64,000 nucleotides of DNA from CAUSKK01 sp963532425. GTDB taxonomy: Bacteria > Pseudomonadota > Gammaproteobacteria > Cardiobacteriales > Cardiobacteriaceae. The first letter of the stretch is position 1, and every line of letters begins with the position of its first letter. A program made the translations under genes and the position numbers. Positions 27,251 to 35,908 of the stretch are shown here, in pieces. The notes below the pieces were generated by a model. That model had not been told where the DNA came from, made no database searches, and saw only the letters and a list, made by a program, of their open reading frames with translations. The DNA is taken from contig CAUSKK010000005.1 in the NCBI GenBank assembly GCA_963532425.1, positions 1 through 64,000 on the forward strand. Reading direction: 5' to 3'.

Positions 27251-28411
27251 TTAGTCTAGACCCAAAATGCCCCGCAGCTGGGCCAGCTCTTCGGCCAGCA
27301 GGTTGATGGGCGCCTTCAGCTTGGCCCGGTCTTCCTCGCTCAGCTTGTCGTAGGGTTCGAAGCCCTGGTCGTTCTTGTACTTGGCGAGAATGTCGTTCAC
27401 CTCCTTCAGGGAGGCGTCCACCTTCTTCAGGATTTCCGGATTCTTCTCGTCGATGGCGCCGTGGAAGAGTTCCACAATCTTCTGGGCGCCGTCCACGTTG
27501 GCCTGGAAGTCGCTCAGGTCGGTGCGGCTGTAGCGGTCTTCCTCGCCGGTGATTTTGCTGCCGGCCACCTCCTCAATCAGGGCGGCGGCGCCCCCCACCA
27601 CCTTGCTCGGCGGGAAGGCCAGCAGGTCGATTTCTTTTTGCAGGGCCTTGACGTCGCTCAGCAGCTTATCGGCCACCGGCTGAATCTTGCTGACGTCCTT
27701 TTCCACCCAGAGGGCATATTCAATGCGGTGGAAGCCGCCAAATTCCGGGTCTTTTTCCTGGGCCTTGTAGTCGTCGGCGCGGGCGTCGATGGCCGGGTCA
27801 AGCTCGTTGAAAAGTTCGGCGATGGGCTCGATGCGCTCGTAGTGGTAGCGGGTTGGGGCAAACTGAGCCTTGGCCTTGTCGATGTCGCCGGCCTTGACGG
27901 CGGCCACAAAGCCCTCGGTTTTTTCCACCAGCTGTTTGGCCTCGTTCTGGACGTAGACCTTGTAGTCGGCCAGCGGTTTTTCCAGCTTGGCCAAATCGGC
28001 CTCATTGCTGGTGGCCTTGAAGCCGCTGTCGGTAACGGTCAGCTTGCCGCGCGGGTTGGTGAGCAGGCCGCAGGTCATGTCATATTCGCCGGGTAGCAGG
28101 GTTACGGTCATCTTGTCGCTCAGGGTCGGGGCGATGTTCTCGCGCTCGTCCACCACCATCACGCCCTTCAGAATTTCCCATTCCAGCTTGCGGCCGCTCT
28201 TGTTCTGGATATTGAAGGTAACCTTGCCGCTGGGCACGCTCAGTTGCATGGGTTCGCACTGGCTGTCCGTAACGGCAATGTTCACCTCGCCGTTGGCGGC
28301 CGGAGCGGCCGGGGCGGCACCGCCGGCCTGGGCTTCCTCTTTGGGGGCTTCGGGAGCATCACAGCCGCCCAGCAGCAGGCTGAGTAGGGTGAGGGGAATG
28401 ATTTTTTTCAT
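27251..28411 (-). CDS. efeO: Iron uptake lipoprotein EfeO
   Basis: A 386-residue periplasmic protein. The signal ends LLLGGC, so Cys17 is probably lipidated. Residues about 40-130 form a cupredoxin-like domain (CEPMQLSVPSG, MTCGLLTN) and about 140-386 an M75/imelysin-like helical domain with RYHYERIEP and the signature GGFHRIEYALW, whose His and Glu are proposed metal ligands. It delivers iron to the EfeU permease. The cupredoxin-plus-M75 arrangement is the long form of EfeO. Confidence 0.93.
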   Translation of the reverse strand: MKKIIPLTLLSLLLGGCDAPEAPKEEAQAGGAAPAAPAANGEVNIAVTDSQCEPMQLSVPSGKVTFNIQNKSGRKLEWEILKGVMVVDERENIAPTLSDKMTVTLLPGEYDMTCGLLTNPRGKLTVTDSGFKATSNEADLAKLEKPLADYKVYVQNEAKQLVEKTEGFVAAVKAGDIDKAKAQFAPTRYHYERIEPIAELFNELDPAIDARADDYKAQEKDPEFGGFHRIEYALWVEKDVSKIQPVADKLLSDVKALQKEIDLLAFPPSKVVGGAAALIEEVAGSKITGEEDRYSRTDLSDFQANVDGAQKIVELFHGAIDEKNPEILKKVDASLKEVNDILAKYKNDQGFEPYDKLSEEDRAKLKAPINLLAEELAQLRGILGLD

Positions 28412-28446
28412 GTGAATTTCCTAGTTGAGAGAAAGGGGGGAGCGCT

Positions 28447-29301
28447 TCAGCCGGCGGCCTTGGGTTGCCGGTCGAGGCGGAAAAACAGAAACAGCGTCGG
28501 CAGCAGGTAGAGCAGATAGAGGAGAAAGTCGGCCAGCACCGGCGCATCGGTGTAGCCGAAGAAGCCGCCGAGCAGCACGCCCAGGGGGCTGTCCTGGTGA
28601 ATGAAATGGGACCAGTTCAACGGCTGGTGGGAGCTCCAGTCCAGCGGGTTCACCTGCCAGAGGTTGAAAATGCCGGCCTCGTGCAGGGCGCGGAAGGCGC
28701 CGATAAACAGCCCGGCGGCGATGAAAATCAGCAGCACGGCGGTGATATTAAAGAAGCGCTTCAGGTTGATTTTGACGCTGCCGCGATAAATCAGATAGGC
28801 GATGAGGGCCGCCGCCAGCAGGCCGCTGAGGCCGCCGCTCTGCATGGCCAGCGAATGTTGGCTGTGCTGGACGAAGACGGCAATCAGGAAAAAGATGGTT
28901 TCCAGACCCTCCCGGGCCACGGCGAGGAAGGCCATCAGCACCAGTCCCCAGCCCTGGCCGTTACCCCGGTGCAGGGCATTGGCCACCGAGGCGCGGATAT
29001 CGCCGGCCAGGCGGGCGCCGGTGTTTTTCAGCCAGAAAATCATCGTGGTGAGCATGGCCACGGCCACCAGGCCGAGCACGCCCACCACCAGCTCCTGTTG
29101 CTTCTGCGGGATTTGGCCGATTTGCAGATGGAAGCCAATGCCCAGGGCCAGGCAGAGCAGGGCGGCCAGCAGGGTGCCGAGCCAGACGTAGGGAATGAGG
29201 CGGCCGTGGCCGGATTGATGGAGAAAGCCGGCGACGATGCCGACGATGAGACCGGCCTCGATGCCTTCGCGGAGGGTGGTCAGAAATGCAATTAGAAACA
29301 T
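28447..29301 (-). CDS. efeU: Ferrous iron permease EfeU
   Basis: A 284-residue membrane protein of the Ftr1 family with seven predicted helices. Two REGxE iron-binding motifs are present, TLREGIEAGL (about 8-17) and AREGLETIFF (about 147-156), as required for transport. The start at 29301 gives the first motif in the first helix as usual; an upstream extension in frame has no features. Palindrome copies occur in the gene (LKRFFN) and just after it. First gene of efeUOB. Confidence 0.94.
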   Translation of the reverse strand: MFLIAFLTTLREGIEAGLIVGIVAGFLHQSGHGRLIPYVWLGTLLAALLCLALGIGFHLQIGQIPQKQQELVVGVLGLVAVAMLTTMIFWLKNTGARLAGDIRASVANALHRGNGQGWGLVLMAFLAVAREGLETIFFLIAVFVQHSQHSLAMQSGGLSGLLAAALIAYLIYRGSVKINLKRFFNITAVLLIFIAAGLFIGAFRALHEAGIFNLWQVNPLDWSSHQPLNWSHFIHQDSPLGVLLGGFFGYTDAPVLADFLLYLLYLLPTLFLFFRLDRQPKAAG

Positions 29302-29445
29302 GGGGCTTCCCGGACAAAAAGAGGAGGAATTTATACAAAATCGCCTTTGAAATTGCAAATGCTAAAAGCTCTTAATAAGCCCCCGAAAGCGGCCTCAGGT
29401 TTTGCCCCGAGGGGGGGGGAAAACGATTAAGATAGGCCGCCCAAT

Positions 29446-29461
29446 ATTGCTATTTGGCAAT
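29446..29461 (+). promoter_or_regulatory. Possible operator before lldD
   Basis: An inverted repeat ATTGC-N6-GCAAT lies about 30 bases before the lldD start, near where a promoter would be. Lactate genes are often controlled by GntR-type repressors with short inverted repeats, but this spacing does not match one known to me. No regulator gene is next to it. Confidence 0.3.
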
Positions 29462-29491
29462 CTAACCCTTTGAAAATTGAGGAATGTATTT

Positions 29492-30649
29492 ATGTCAAAA
29501 AATTTGACCAAAATGACCTGCATTGAGGATTTGCGCCGCATTGCCCGGCTGAAAGTGCCGAAAATGTTCTATGACTATGTGCGCTCCGGTTCCTGGACCG
29601 AAGGCACCCTGAAGGCCAACAGCCGTAAATTCGACGACATCAAGCTCCGCCAGCGGGTGCTGGTGGACATGACCAACCGCACCCTGGCGACGAAAATGAT
29701 TGGCGAGGACGTGAAAATGCCCGTGGCCATTGCCCCCACCGGCTTCACCGGCATGATGCACGCCGACGGCGAAATCCTCGCGGCCAAGGCGGCGGAAAAA
29801 TTCGGTGTGCCCTTCTCCCTGTCCACCATGTCCATCTGCTCCATTGAACAGGTGGCCGAAAAAACCAGCAAACCCTTCTGGTTCCAGCTCTACGTGATGC
29901 GCGACCGCGAGTTCATGGAAAACCTCATCCAGCGCGCCAAGGCCGCCCAGTGCTCGGCCCTGATTCTCACCGCCGACCTGCAGGTGCTGGGCCAGCGCCA
30001 CCGGGACATTAAAAATGGCCTGTCGGCACCGCCAAAACCCACCCTGCTGAACATCCTTGACCTGGCCCTGCGGCCGCAATGGGGCCTGGGCATGCTCGGC
30101 ACCCGCAACTGGACCTTTGGCAACATCGTTGGCCACGCCAAGAACGTCAGCGACCTGTCCTCCCTATCCTCCTGGACGGCGGAACAGTTCGACCCGCGCC
30201 TGAGCTGGGACGACGTGGCCCGCATCAAGGACCTCTGGGGCGGCAAAATCATCATTAAAGGCATCATGACCGCCGAGGACGCCGAAAAGGCGGCCCAGTC
30301 CGGCGCCGACGCCCTCATCGTTTCCAACCACGGCGGCCGCCAGCTGGACGGCGCCCTCTCCACCATTGAGGTGCTGCCGGAAATCGTCCAGGCCGTGGGC
30401 AGCAAAATTGAGGTGTGGCTCGACAGCGGCATCATGTCCGGCCAGGACGTGCTCAAGGCCATGGCCCTGGGCGCCAAGGGCACCATGATTGGCAAGGCCT
30501 TCCTCTATGGCCTCGGCGCCTACGGCGAAGATGGCGTGCGCCGCTGCCTGGAAATCCTCTACAACGAAATGGACATCACCATGGCTTTCTGCGGCCACAC
30601 CGACATCAAGAAGGTGGGCACGGACATTCTGGTTCCCGGCACCTACTAA
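29492..30649 (+). CDS. lldD: FMN-dependent L-lactate dehydrogenase
   Basis: A 385-residue (S)-2-hydroxy-acid dehydrogenase, normally on the inner face of the membrane, that oxidises L-lactate to pyruvate and passes electrons to quinone. Conserved parts are VAIAPTGFTGMMH (about 77-89), the FMN loop and the active-site SNHGGRQLDGA (about 279-289) with its catalytic His and Arg. ATG at 29492 follows GAGGA; the frame upstream begins with a TTG and is not needed. It is followed by lctP, a lactate permease, which supports lactate over other 2-hydroxy acids. Confidence 0.92.
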   Translation: MSKNLTKMTCIEDLRRIARLKVPKMFYDYVRSGSWTEGTLKANSRKFDDIKLRQRVLVDMTNRTLATKMIGEDVKMPVAIAPTGFTGMMHADGEILAAKAAEKFGVPFSLSTMSICSIEQVAEKTSKPFWFQLYVMRDREFMENLIQRAKAAQCSALILTADLQVLGQRHRDIKNGLSAPPKPTLLNILDLALRPQWGLGMLGTRNWTFGNIVGHAKNVSDLSSLSSWTAEQFDPRLSWDDVARIKDLWGGKIIIKGIMTAEDAEKAAQSGADALIVSNHGGRQLDGALSTIEVLPEIVQAVGSKIEVWLDSGIMSGQDVLKAMALGAKGTMIGKAFLYGLGAYGEDGVRRCLEILYNEMDITMAFCGHTDIKKVGTDILVPGTY

Positions 30650-30657
30650 AAAAACGC

Positions 30658-30684
30658 GAAGCGCTTCCCCCGAAGCGCTTCTTT
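30658..30684 (+). terminator. Hairpin made of two palindromes between lldD and lctP
   Basis: Two exact GAAGCGCTTC copies separated by CCCC can pair into a 10-bp stem with a four-base loop, followed by only three T. It may act as a partial terminator or as a barrier to exonucleases and so lower lctP relative to lldD. The same repeats could each fold alone, so the structure is inferred. Confidence 0.45.
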
Positions 30685-30709
30685 GCTAGCGCTTTATCCG
30701 AGACTCTCT

Positions 30710-32347
30710 ATGGCCAACTATATTCCGCTTATCCTCAGCGTCTTTCCCATCGTCCTGCTGATTTTCCTGATGGTGAAAAAGAACGCCATGCCCTCCTACC
30801 ACGCTCTGCCCCTGATTGCCGGGCTGGTTTTCCTTATCCAGTGGCTCTACTTCGGCACGCCCTTTGCCCAGCTCAGCGCCCATTCGGTCGGTGGTCTCAT
30901 TGACACGCTGACGCCCATCACCGTGATTTTCGGCGCCATTTTCTTCAACCGCATGATGGAGGAAACCGGCTGCATCGATAACATTCGCCGCTGGCTCAGC
31001 AACATCAACCCGAACCCGGTGGCCCAGCTGATGATTGTGGGCTGGGCCTTCGCCTTCATGATTGAGGGCGCCTCGGGCTTCGGCACGCCGGCTGCCATTG
31101 CCGCGCCTATCCTCGTCGGCCTCGGCTTCAAACCCATGCAGGTGGCCGTTTTCGCCCTCATCATGAACTCGGTGCCGGTGTCCTTCGGCGCCGTCGGCAC
31201 GCCCACCTGGTTCGGCTTCGGCCCGCTGCTGAAGAGCGGCGCCCTCAGCGACGCCCAGATGCTGCTGGTCGGCCAGAAAACGGCGCTGATTCACTTCATC
31301 GCCGGCCTGGTCATTCCGGTGCTGGCCCTGCGCTTCATCACCAGCTGGAAGGAAATCTTCAAGAACATCGGCTTTGTCTACATCAGCATTCTCGGCTGCA
31401 CCGTGCCCTATATCCTGCTGGCCCAGTTCAACTATGAATTCCCCTCGCTGGTGGCCGGCGCCATCGGCCTGGGCGTATCCGTCTGGGCGGCCAACCACGG
31501 CATTGGCCTGAGCAAAGACCACGGCGACAAGGGCGAAAAACTGCCGCGCAGTGTGGTGCTGAAGGCGCTGATGCCGCTGGGTCTGCTCATGCTGATTCTC
31601 ATCGTTACCCGGGTGAAACAGCTGGGCCTGAAGGACCTGCTCAACAGCACCGAGGTGTGGATTGACGCCGCCTTCAACATGGTTACGGCCCAGGGCCCGG
31701 TTACCATTCTGGACTTCCAGCTGAGCAAGGCGCTGATTTTCAGCTTCAATGACATCTTCGCCCAGCCCGGCATCAGCGCCAACTATAAGACGCTCTACGT
31801 GCCGGCCTTTATTCCCTTCGTGGTAACGGTCTGGTTCGCGCTGATTTTCTTCCGCACCAGCTGGAAACGTAGCTTCACCGTCTACACCGACACGCTCATG
31901 CAGACGCTGAAACCCTGCCTGGCCCTGGTCGGCGCCCTGATTATGGTGCGGCTGATGATGGCCGGCGGCGACAAGTCCATGGTGAAGGTCATCGGCCGGG
32001 AATTTGCCCAGCTGGCCCAGGGCAACTGGATTTATTTCTCCTCCTACCTGGGCGCCATCGGGGCCTTCTTCTCCGGCTCCAACACCGTTTCCAACCTGAC
32101 CTTCGGTTCCATTCAGTATGAAATCGCCCAGGCCACCCAGCTGGACCCCACCAGCGTTCTGGCCACCCAGTCCGTCGGCGGGGCCATGGGCAATATGGTC
32201 TGCATCAACAACATCGTCGCCGTGTGCTCGGTGCTGAACGTGCAGAACCAGGAGGGCAACATCATCAAGAAAACCATCGGCCCGATGGTGCTCTACGGCC
32301 TCATCACGGCCGCCGTTGCCTACTTTATCTTCGTCGGCAACGCCTAA
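30710..32347 (+). CDS. lctP: L-lactate permease
   Basis: A 545-residue inner membrane transporter of the LctP family with about 13 helices. Typical stretches are MIEGASGFGTPAAIAAP (about 119-135), SVPVSFGAVGTPTWFG (about 152-167) and, near the end, FFSGSNTVSNLTFG (about 451-464). It imports lactate by proton symport to feed the preceding lldD. The start at 30710 has a weak ribosome binding site (CGAGA) and follows the palindrome hairpin. Confidence 0.94.
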   Translation: MANYIPLILSVFPIVLLIFLMVKKNAMPSYHALPLIAGLVFLIQWLYFGTPFAQLSAHSVGGLIDTLTPITVIFGAIFFNRMMEETGCIDNIRRWLSNINPNPVAQLMIVGWAFAFMIEGASGFGTPAAIAAPILVGLGFKPMQVAVFALIMNSVPVSFGAVGTPTWFGFGPLLKSGALSDAQMLLVGQKTALIHFIAGLVIPVLALRFITSWKEIFKNIGFVYISILGCTVPYILLAQFNYEFPSLVAGAIGLGVSVWAANHGIGLSKDHGDKGEKLPRSVVLKALMPLGLLMLILIVTRVKQLGLKDLLNSTEVWIDAAFNMVTAQGPVTILDFQLSKALIFSFNDIFAQPGISANYKTLYVPAFIPFVVTVWFALIFFRTSWKRSFTVYTDTLMQTLKPCLALVGALIMVRLMMAGGDKSMVKVIGREFAQLAQGNWIYFSSYLGAIGAFFSGSNTVSNLTFGSIQYEIAQATQLDPTSVLATQSVGGAMGNMVCINNIVAVCSVLNVQNQEGNIIKKTIGPMVLYGLITAAVAYFIFVGNA

Positions 32348-32350
32348 ACC

Positions 32351-32376
32351 GCCCCCCCTCCGGGGGGCTTTTTTTT
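32351..32376 (+). terminator. Rho-independent terminator of lldD-lctP
   Basis: GCCCCCC, TCC loop, GGGGGGC and eight T, four bases after the lctP stop. Confidence 0.92.
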
Positions 32377-32443
32377 GCCCGCCGCCGGGGCCTCTGCTAG
32401 GCTGGGCAATAGTCCAGCTTTTTTAACCACAGCGAGGTATGCC

Positions 32444-33541
32444 ATGACCGCAACCATGAAAGCCGCCGTTTTTCTCGGCAAAAACCGCATTGAGCTGACC
32501 GACAAAAAAATCCCGCCGGTGGGCCCCAATGATGCGCTGGTGAAAATCACCACCACCACCATCTGCGGCACCGACATTCACATTCTCAGGGGCGAATATC
32601 CCATCGCCGTCGGCCTGACCGTGGGCCATGAGCCCGTCGGCATCATCGAGAAGCTCGGCAGCAACGTGAAGGGCTACCGGGAGGGCCAGCGCGTCATCGC
32701 CGGCGCCATCTGCCCCAGCTTCACCTCCTACCCCTGCCAGGACGGCTTCCCCTCCCAGGACGGCGCCTATTTAGATAAGGACGGCCACTGCTCCTGCCAC
32801 GGCTACAAGGCCACCGCCGGCTGGCGCTTCGGCAATCTCATCGACGGCACCCAGGCCGAATATGTGCTGGTGCCCGATGCCCAGGCCAACCTGGCCCCCA
32901 TTCCCGACGGCCTTAGCGACGAGGAGGTGCTGATGTGCCCGGACATCATGTCCACCGGCTTCAAGGGCGCCGAAAACGCCGACATCAAAATCGGCGACTT
33001 TGTGGCCGTCTTCGCCCAGGGCCCCATCGGCCTCTGCGCCACCGCCGGCGCCAAGCTGCGCGGTGCCAGCGTCATCATCGCCATCGACGGCAACGAGGAG
33101 CGCCTGGCTATGGCCCAGAAGCTGGGCGCCACCGTTACGCTGAATTTCAAGCGGGTGGACGTGGTCGAGGAAATCATGAAATTAACCGGCGGCCGGGGTG
33201 TCGATGCCAGCATTGAATGCCTGGGCCTACAGAGCACCTTTGAACAGGCTTTGCGTATCCTCAAGCCCGGCGGCACCCTGTCCAGCCTCGGCGTCTACGC
33301 CACGGATTTGACCCTGCCGCTGAACGCCCTGGCGGCCGGCCTCGGCGACCATACCATTCGCACCGCCCTCTGTCCCGGCGGCAAGGAGCGCATGCGCCGG
33401 CTGATGAACGTCATCAGCAGCGGCAGCGTCGATTTGAAACCACTGGTAACCCACCGCTACCGGCTGGACGACATCGGCGCTGCCTACGAACTCTTTGCTA
33501 ACCAGCGCGACGGGGTGCTGAAGGTGGCCATCACGCCCTGA
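32444..33541 (+). CDS. Zinc alcohol dehydrogenase, secondary-alcohol type
   Basis: A 365-residue medium-chain dehydrogenase. Catalytic zinc residues lie in TTICGTDIH (about 37-45), GHEP (about 63-66) and MCPDIMSTG (about 164-172); the last, with Asp instead of Cys, is typical of the bacterial secondary-alcohol or butanediol-type branch. The classic four-cysteine structural zinc loop is replaced by a different Cys-containing segment (PCQDGF, HCSCHG). The cofactor loop is GPIGLCATAG near 195. GAGG precedes ATG at 32444. It is a single-gene unit after lctP, unlike the AdhP-type gene at 7249. Confidence 0.86.
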   Translation: MTATMKAAVFLGKNRIELTDKKIPPVGPNDALVKITTTTICGTDIHILRGEYPIAVGLTVGHEPVGIIEKLGSNVKGYREGQRVIAGAICPSFTSYPCQDGFPSQDGAYLDKDGHCSCHGYKATAGWRFGNLIDGTQAEYVLVPDAQANLAPIPDGLSDEEVLMCPDIMSTGFKGAENADIKIGDFVAVFAQGPIGLCATAGAKLRGASVIIAIDGNEERLAMAQKLGATVTLNFKRVDVVEEIMKLTGGRGVDASIECLGLQSTFEQALRILKPGGTLSSLGVYATDLTLPLNALAAGLGDHTIRTALCPGGKERMRRLMNVISSGSVDLKPLVTHRYRLDDIGAAYELFANQRDGVLKVAITP

Positions 33542-33562
33542 AGCCAATCTTCCCCTCAACCC

Positions 33563-33589
33563 AACCCCCGGCCGAGCCGGGGGTTTTTT
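33563..33589 (+). terminator. Rho-independent terminator of the second alcohol dehydrogenase
   Basis: AACCCCCGGC, CGA loop, GCCGGGGGTT and more T, about 20 bases after the stop. Confidence 0.9.
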
Positions 33590-33736
33590 ATTCCCCTTTC
33601 TGGGGGTAATGAAGCGCTTCCTGCTGTGCTTTCAGTCCGAAGCGCTTCGTTCGGAGCGCCAGCCTGAAGCGCTTCGTTTAAAACGGCCCGGGGCGGGTGC
33701 CGATGCAAAACCGCCGGTGGCGGGAAGCGCTTCCAT

Positions 33737-33760
33737 AAAAAAAGCCCACCGCAGTGGGCC
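33737..33760 (-). terminator. Terminator of the zinc-ribbon gene
   Basis: On the minus strand GGCCCACTGCGGTGGGCT is followed by T7. It lies about 20 bases after the stop of the small membrane gene. Confidence 0.82.
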
Positions 33761-33778
33761 CCAGGGAAAGGCAGCGCC

Positions 33779-34093
33779 CTAGGCGCGCGGGTCATCAACG
33801 AAGCGGAAGCCGTTGGCGAGGAAGGCCAGATAGTGGCTAACGGCCAGCAGGCCCAGGGACATCAGCAGGGCAATAACCTTGACCACGCCGCTGGTCAGCG
33901 ACAGCAGCATCACCACGGCGATGATGACGCAGGCGGCGGTGGCGACCACATATTGCAGGTCCATTTCCAGGCGGTAGGCACTCTGGCAGTTGGGGCAGCG
34001 CCGGCTGCGCTTGAGGATAAAGTTCAGATAAACATTGTGGCCACAGTGGGGACAGCAGGCGTTTTCTTCTAGTTCGCGTAGGGTTGATTGCAT
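33779..34093 (-). CDS. Small zinc-ribbon membrane protein
   Basis: A 104-residue protein. Residues 13-36 form a zinc ribbon with two CxxC knuckles (CCPHCGH and RRCPNCQ). Two membrane helices follow (about 48-68 and 71-91). The N-terminal ribbon would face the cytoplasm. No exact family is recognised. GGAG lies 8 bases before ATG and a terminator follows, so it stands alone. The intergenic region around it carries several palindromes. Confidence 0.78.
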   Translation of the reverse strand: MQSTLRELEENACCPHCGHNVYLNFILKRSRRCPNCQSAYRLEMDLQYVVATAACVIIAVVMLLSLTSGVVKVIALLMSLGLLAVSHYLAFLANGFRFVDDPRA

Positions 34094-34310
34094 CGCAAGT
34101 TCTCCGATTGGGGGAGCTCGGCCGGGGTTTAGGCGGCTAGGGCTCTGTTTAGGAAGGAATTAATTCTACCGTCCCCGGGGGTAACGGCTCAACCGCCAAG
34201 CCAGTCAAAAACCGTGCCAGGGGAAGCGCTTCGGTTTGGGGGCCAGGAAAGAAGCGCTCCCCCTTTCATTCTCCCGGGCGGACAATGGCCCTTTTATCTC
34301 GGAGAAAACC

Positions 34311-35051
34311 ATGAACCCCAATGGAAATATGCTGCGCTGGCGCCTCGGTGCCGGGGCACTGGCGGCCCTGGCCTGGACGCTGGCCGATGGGCTGCTGGTG
34401 GGCTTTGTCCCCGGCCCGCTGCCGGCCGAACTTAAACCGCTGCTGGAACAGCTCCACGGCGACGCCGACCTGTTCACGCTGATGCTGGACGGCAGCCCGA
34501 CCCGCCTCGGCTGGGGGGTGCTGCTCGCCACCTTCAGCCTGCCGCTCTATCTGCTCGCCAGCCGCGCCCTGGCCCAGCTCGTTCTGCCCCGGTACGGCCG
34601 CTGGCTGGCGCCGGCCCTGGCTTTGTCCTACTGCTGGCTGCCCCTGGCCCACGCCGGCTTCTACTACCTCGGCCGGCTGGCCCAGATTGTCCGGGTCAGC
34701 AGCGGGCCCGGTCTCAGCGCCGCCCTCGCCGCCTACAACGACGCCCACGACCTGCTCTTCTACCACTGGCTGGCCAGCCTCGGCCTGGCCTATGGTGTCT
34801 GGCTCGGCCTGCTCTATCACACCCTGGCCGGCCACAGCCTGCTGCCCCGGTGGGCGGTGCTGCTCAATCCGCTGCCGCTCACGGCCCTGCTCGCCGGCGG
34901 CGCTGCCCTCTTCCCGGCTTCCCCGCTGGCGGCCGGGGTCGGCGGCGCCAGCATCAATCTGGCCGCCCTGATTTTCTACGCCAGCAGCCGGGCCCTCATT
35001 CCGCCGGTCGGCCGCAAAAAGCTGAATTTTCGCCTCGGAGTCTCCCGCTAA
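34311..35051 (+). CDS. Multi-pass membrane protein of unknown function
   Basis: A 246-residue protein with about seven hydrophobic helices and few charged loops (SRALAQLVLPRYGRW, YYLGRLAQIVRVSSG, YNDAHDLLFYHW). GGAG lies 7 bases before ATG. No family is recognised. It is not obviously a member of the tandem array that follows, lacking the LNRHY head and the PALLTGALVW motif, but it runs in the same direction with a 29-base gap and may be co-transcribed. Confidence 0.7.
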   Translation: MNPNGNMLRWRLGAGALAALAWTLADGLLVGFVPGPLPAELKPLLEQLHGDADLFTLMLDGSPTRLGWGVLLATFSLPLYLLASRALAQLVLPRYGRWLAPALALSYCWLPLAHAGFYYLGRLAQIVRVSSGPGLSAALAAYNDAHDLLFYHWLASLGLAYGVWLGLLYHTLAGHSLLPRWAVLLNPLPLTALLAGGAALFPASPLAAGVGGASINLAALIFYASSRALIPPVGRKKLNFRLGVSR

Positions 35052-35080
35052 AATTGGCCCTTTTTTAGGAGGAAAAACCG

Positions 35081-35470
35081 ATGGCCACCACCAAACACCA
35101 CCGCCACTATGCCGGACTTTTTTTGGCTTTTGCCGCCCTGGGCCCCGCCCTGCCGGCCCTGGCCCTGTTCGGCTACAACACCCCCCGAAGCTGGGACGAC
35201 CTGGAGCTGCTGCTCTTCTTCGGCTATCTCTTCGGCCTGCTGCCGGCCCTGCTCACCGGGGCCCTGGTCTGGGCGCTCGGTCTGCGCCGCGATGGCAGCG
35301 GCATCGGCGCCACCCTGGCTCTGGGAATGGGCCTATCCTTCCTGGAAGGCTTAATCTTCTCCGGCAATCAAAGCGACCCCACCTTCGCCGCTATGCTTGC
35401 CCTGTATGGTTTCGGCAGTGCCCTCTGCTTCTGCCCGTTCCTGCCCCGGCCGGAGAAAAACCATGACTAA
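35081..35470 (+). CDS. Array member 1: single-unit membrane protein
   Basis: A 129-residue protein with about four membrane helices, the first and shortest member of a seven-gene tandem family. It shows the family pattern: HHRHYAGLFLAFAALGP head, LPALLTGALVWALGLRR (about 51-67), and the tail LCFCPFLPRPEKNHD. A strong AGGAGG precedes ATG. The end overlaps the next start by eight bases. No homologous family is recognised. It corresponds to one half of the later, two-unit members. Confidence 0.75.
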   Translation: MATTKHHRHYAGLFLAFAALGPALPALALFGYNTPRSWDDLELLLFFGYLFGLLPALLTGALVWALGLRRDGSGIGATLALGMGLSFLEGLIFSGNQSDPTFAAMLALYGFGSALCFCPFLPRPEKNHD

Positions 35471-35888
35471 ATTAAACGGCCACTATCTCGGTCTGCTTAT
35501 TAACGCCGCTCTGCTGGGGCCGTTATGGGGGGCACTGGTGTTCGCTCTGCTAACGGTAGCGATAACGGGAGCACTCATGTTGCTGTGGTTGGCACCCTTT
35601 CACATGGATGTGTTGTTGAAATTGCTGCTGGAGGCATACCGCATTGGCTTCGTGCCGGCGCTCATCACCGGCGTCTTGGTTTGGGCACTGCAACTGCGCC
35701 GCAATGCACTGGGCACCATCATTACCGTACTGCTGGGCTTCATCGGTACCGGCATTAGCGCCTATTCCCCCGGCGTTATTGATTGCCTATGCAACGACCT
35801 AATCTATTTTGTCCTCACCCTCGCCGCTGGAACCCTAAGCGCTCTCTTTTTTAGCTTTCTCCTGCCCCGGCCGGAAGCCGCTTCATAA
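35463..35888 (+). CDS. Array member 2: single-unit membrane protein
   Basis: A 141-residue protein with about four helices. Head MTKLNGHYLGLLINAALLGP, core VPALITGVLVWALQLRRN (about 66-83), tail LSALFFSFLLPRPEAAS. Its second part is nearly the same as the C-terminal half of array member 4 (36744-37562), including AYRIGFVPALITG and GFIGTG.SAY. The start ATG overlaps the previous stop. Codon use here is less GC-rich than the flanking genes, with more CTA, TTA and ATA. Confidence 0.75.
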   Translation: MTKLNGHYLGLLINAALLGPLWGALVFALLTVAITGALMLLWLAPFHMDVLLKLLLEAYRIGFVPALITGVLVWALQLRRNALGTIITVLLGFIGTGISAYSPGVIDCLCNDLIYFVLTLAAGTLSALFFSFLLPRPEAAS

Positions 35889-35908
35889 CCTTTAAATTCG
35901 GAAAAATC

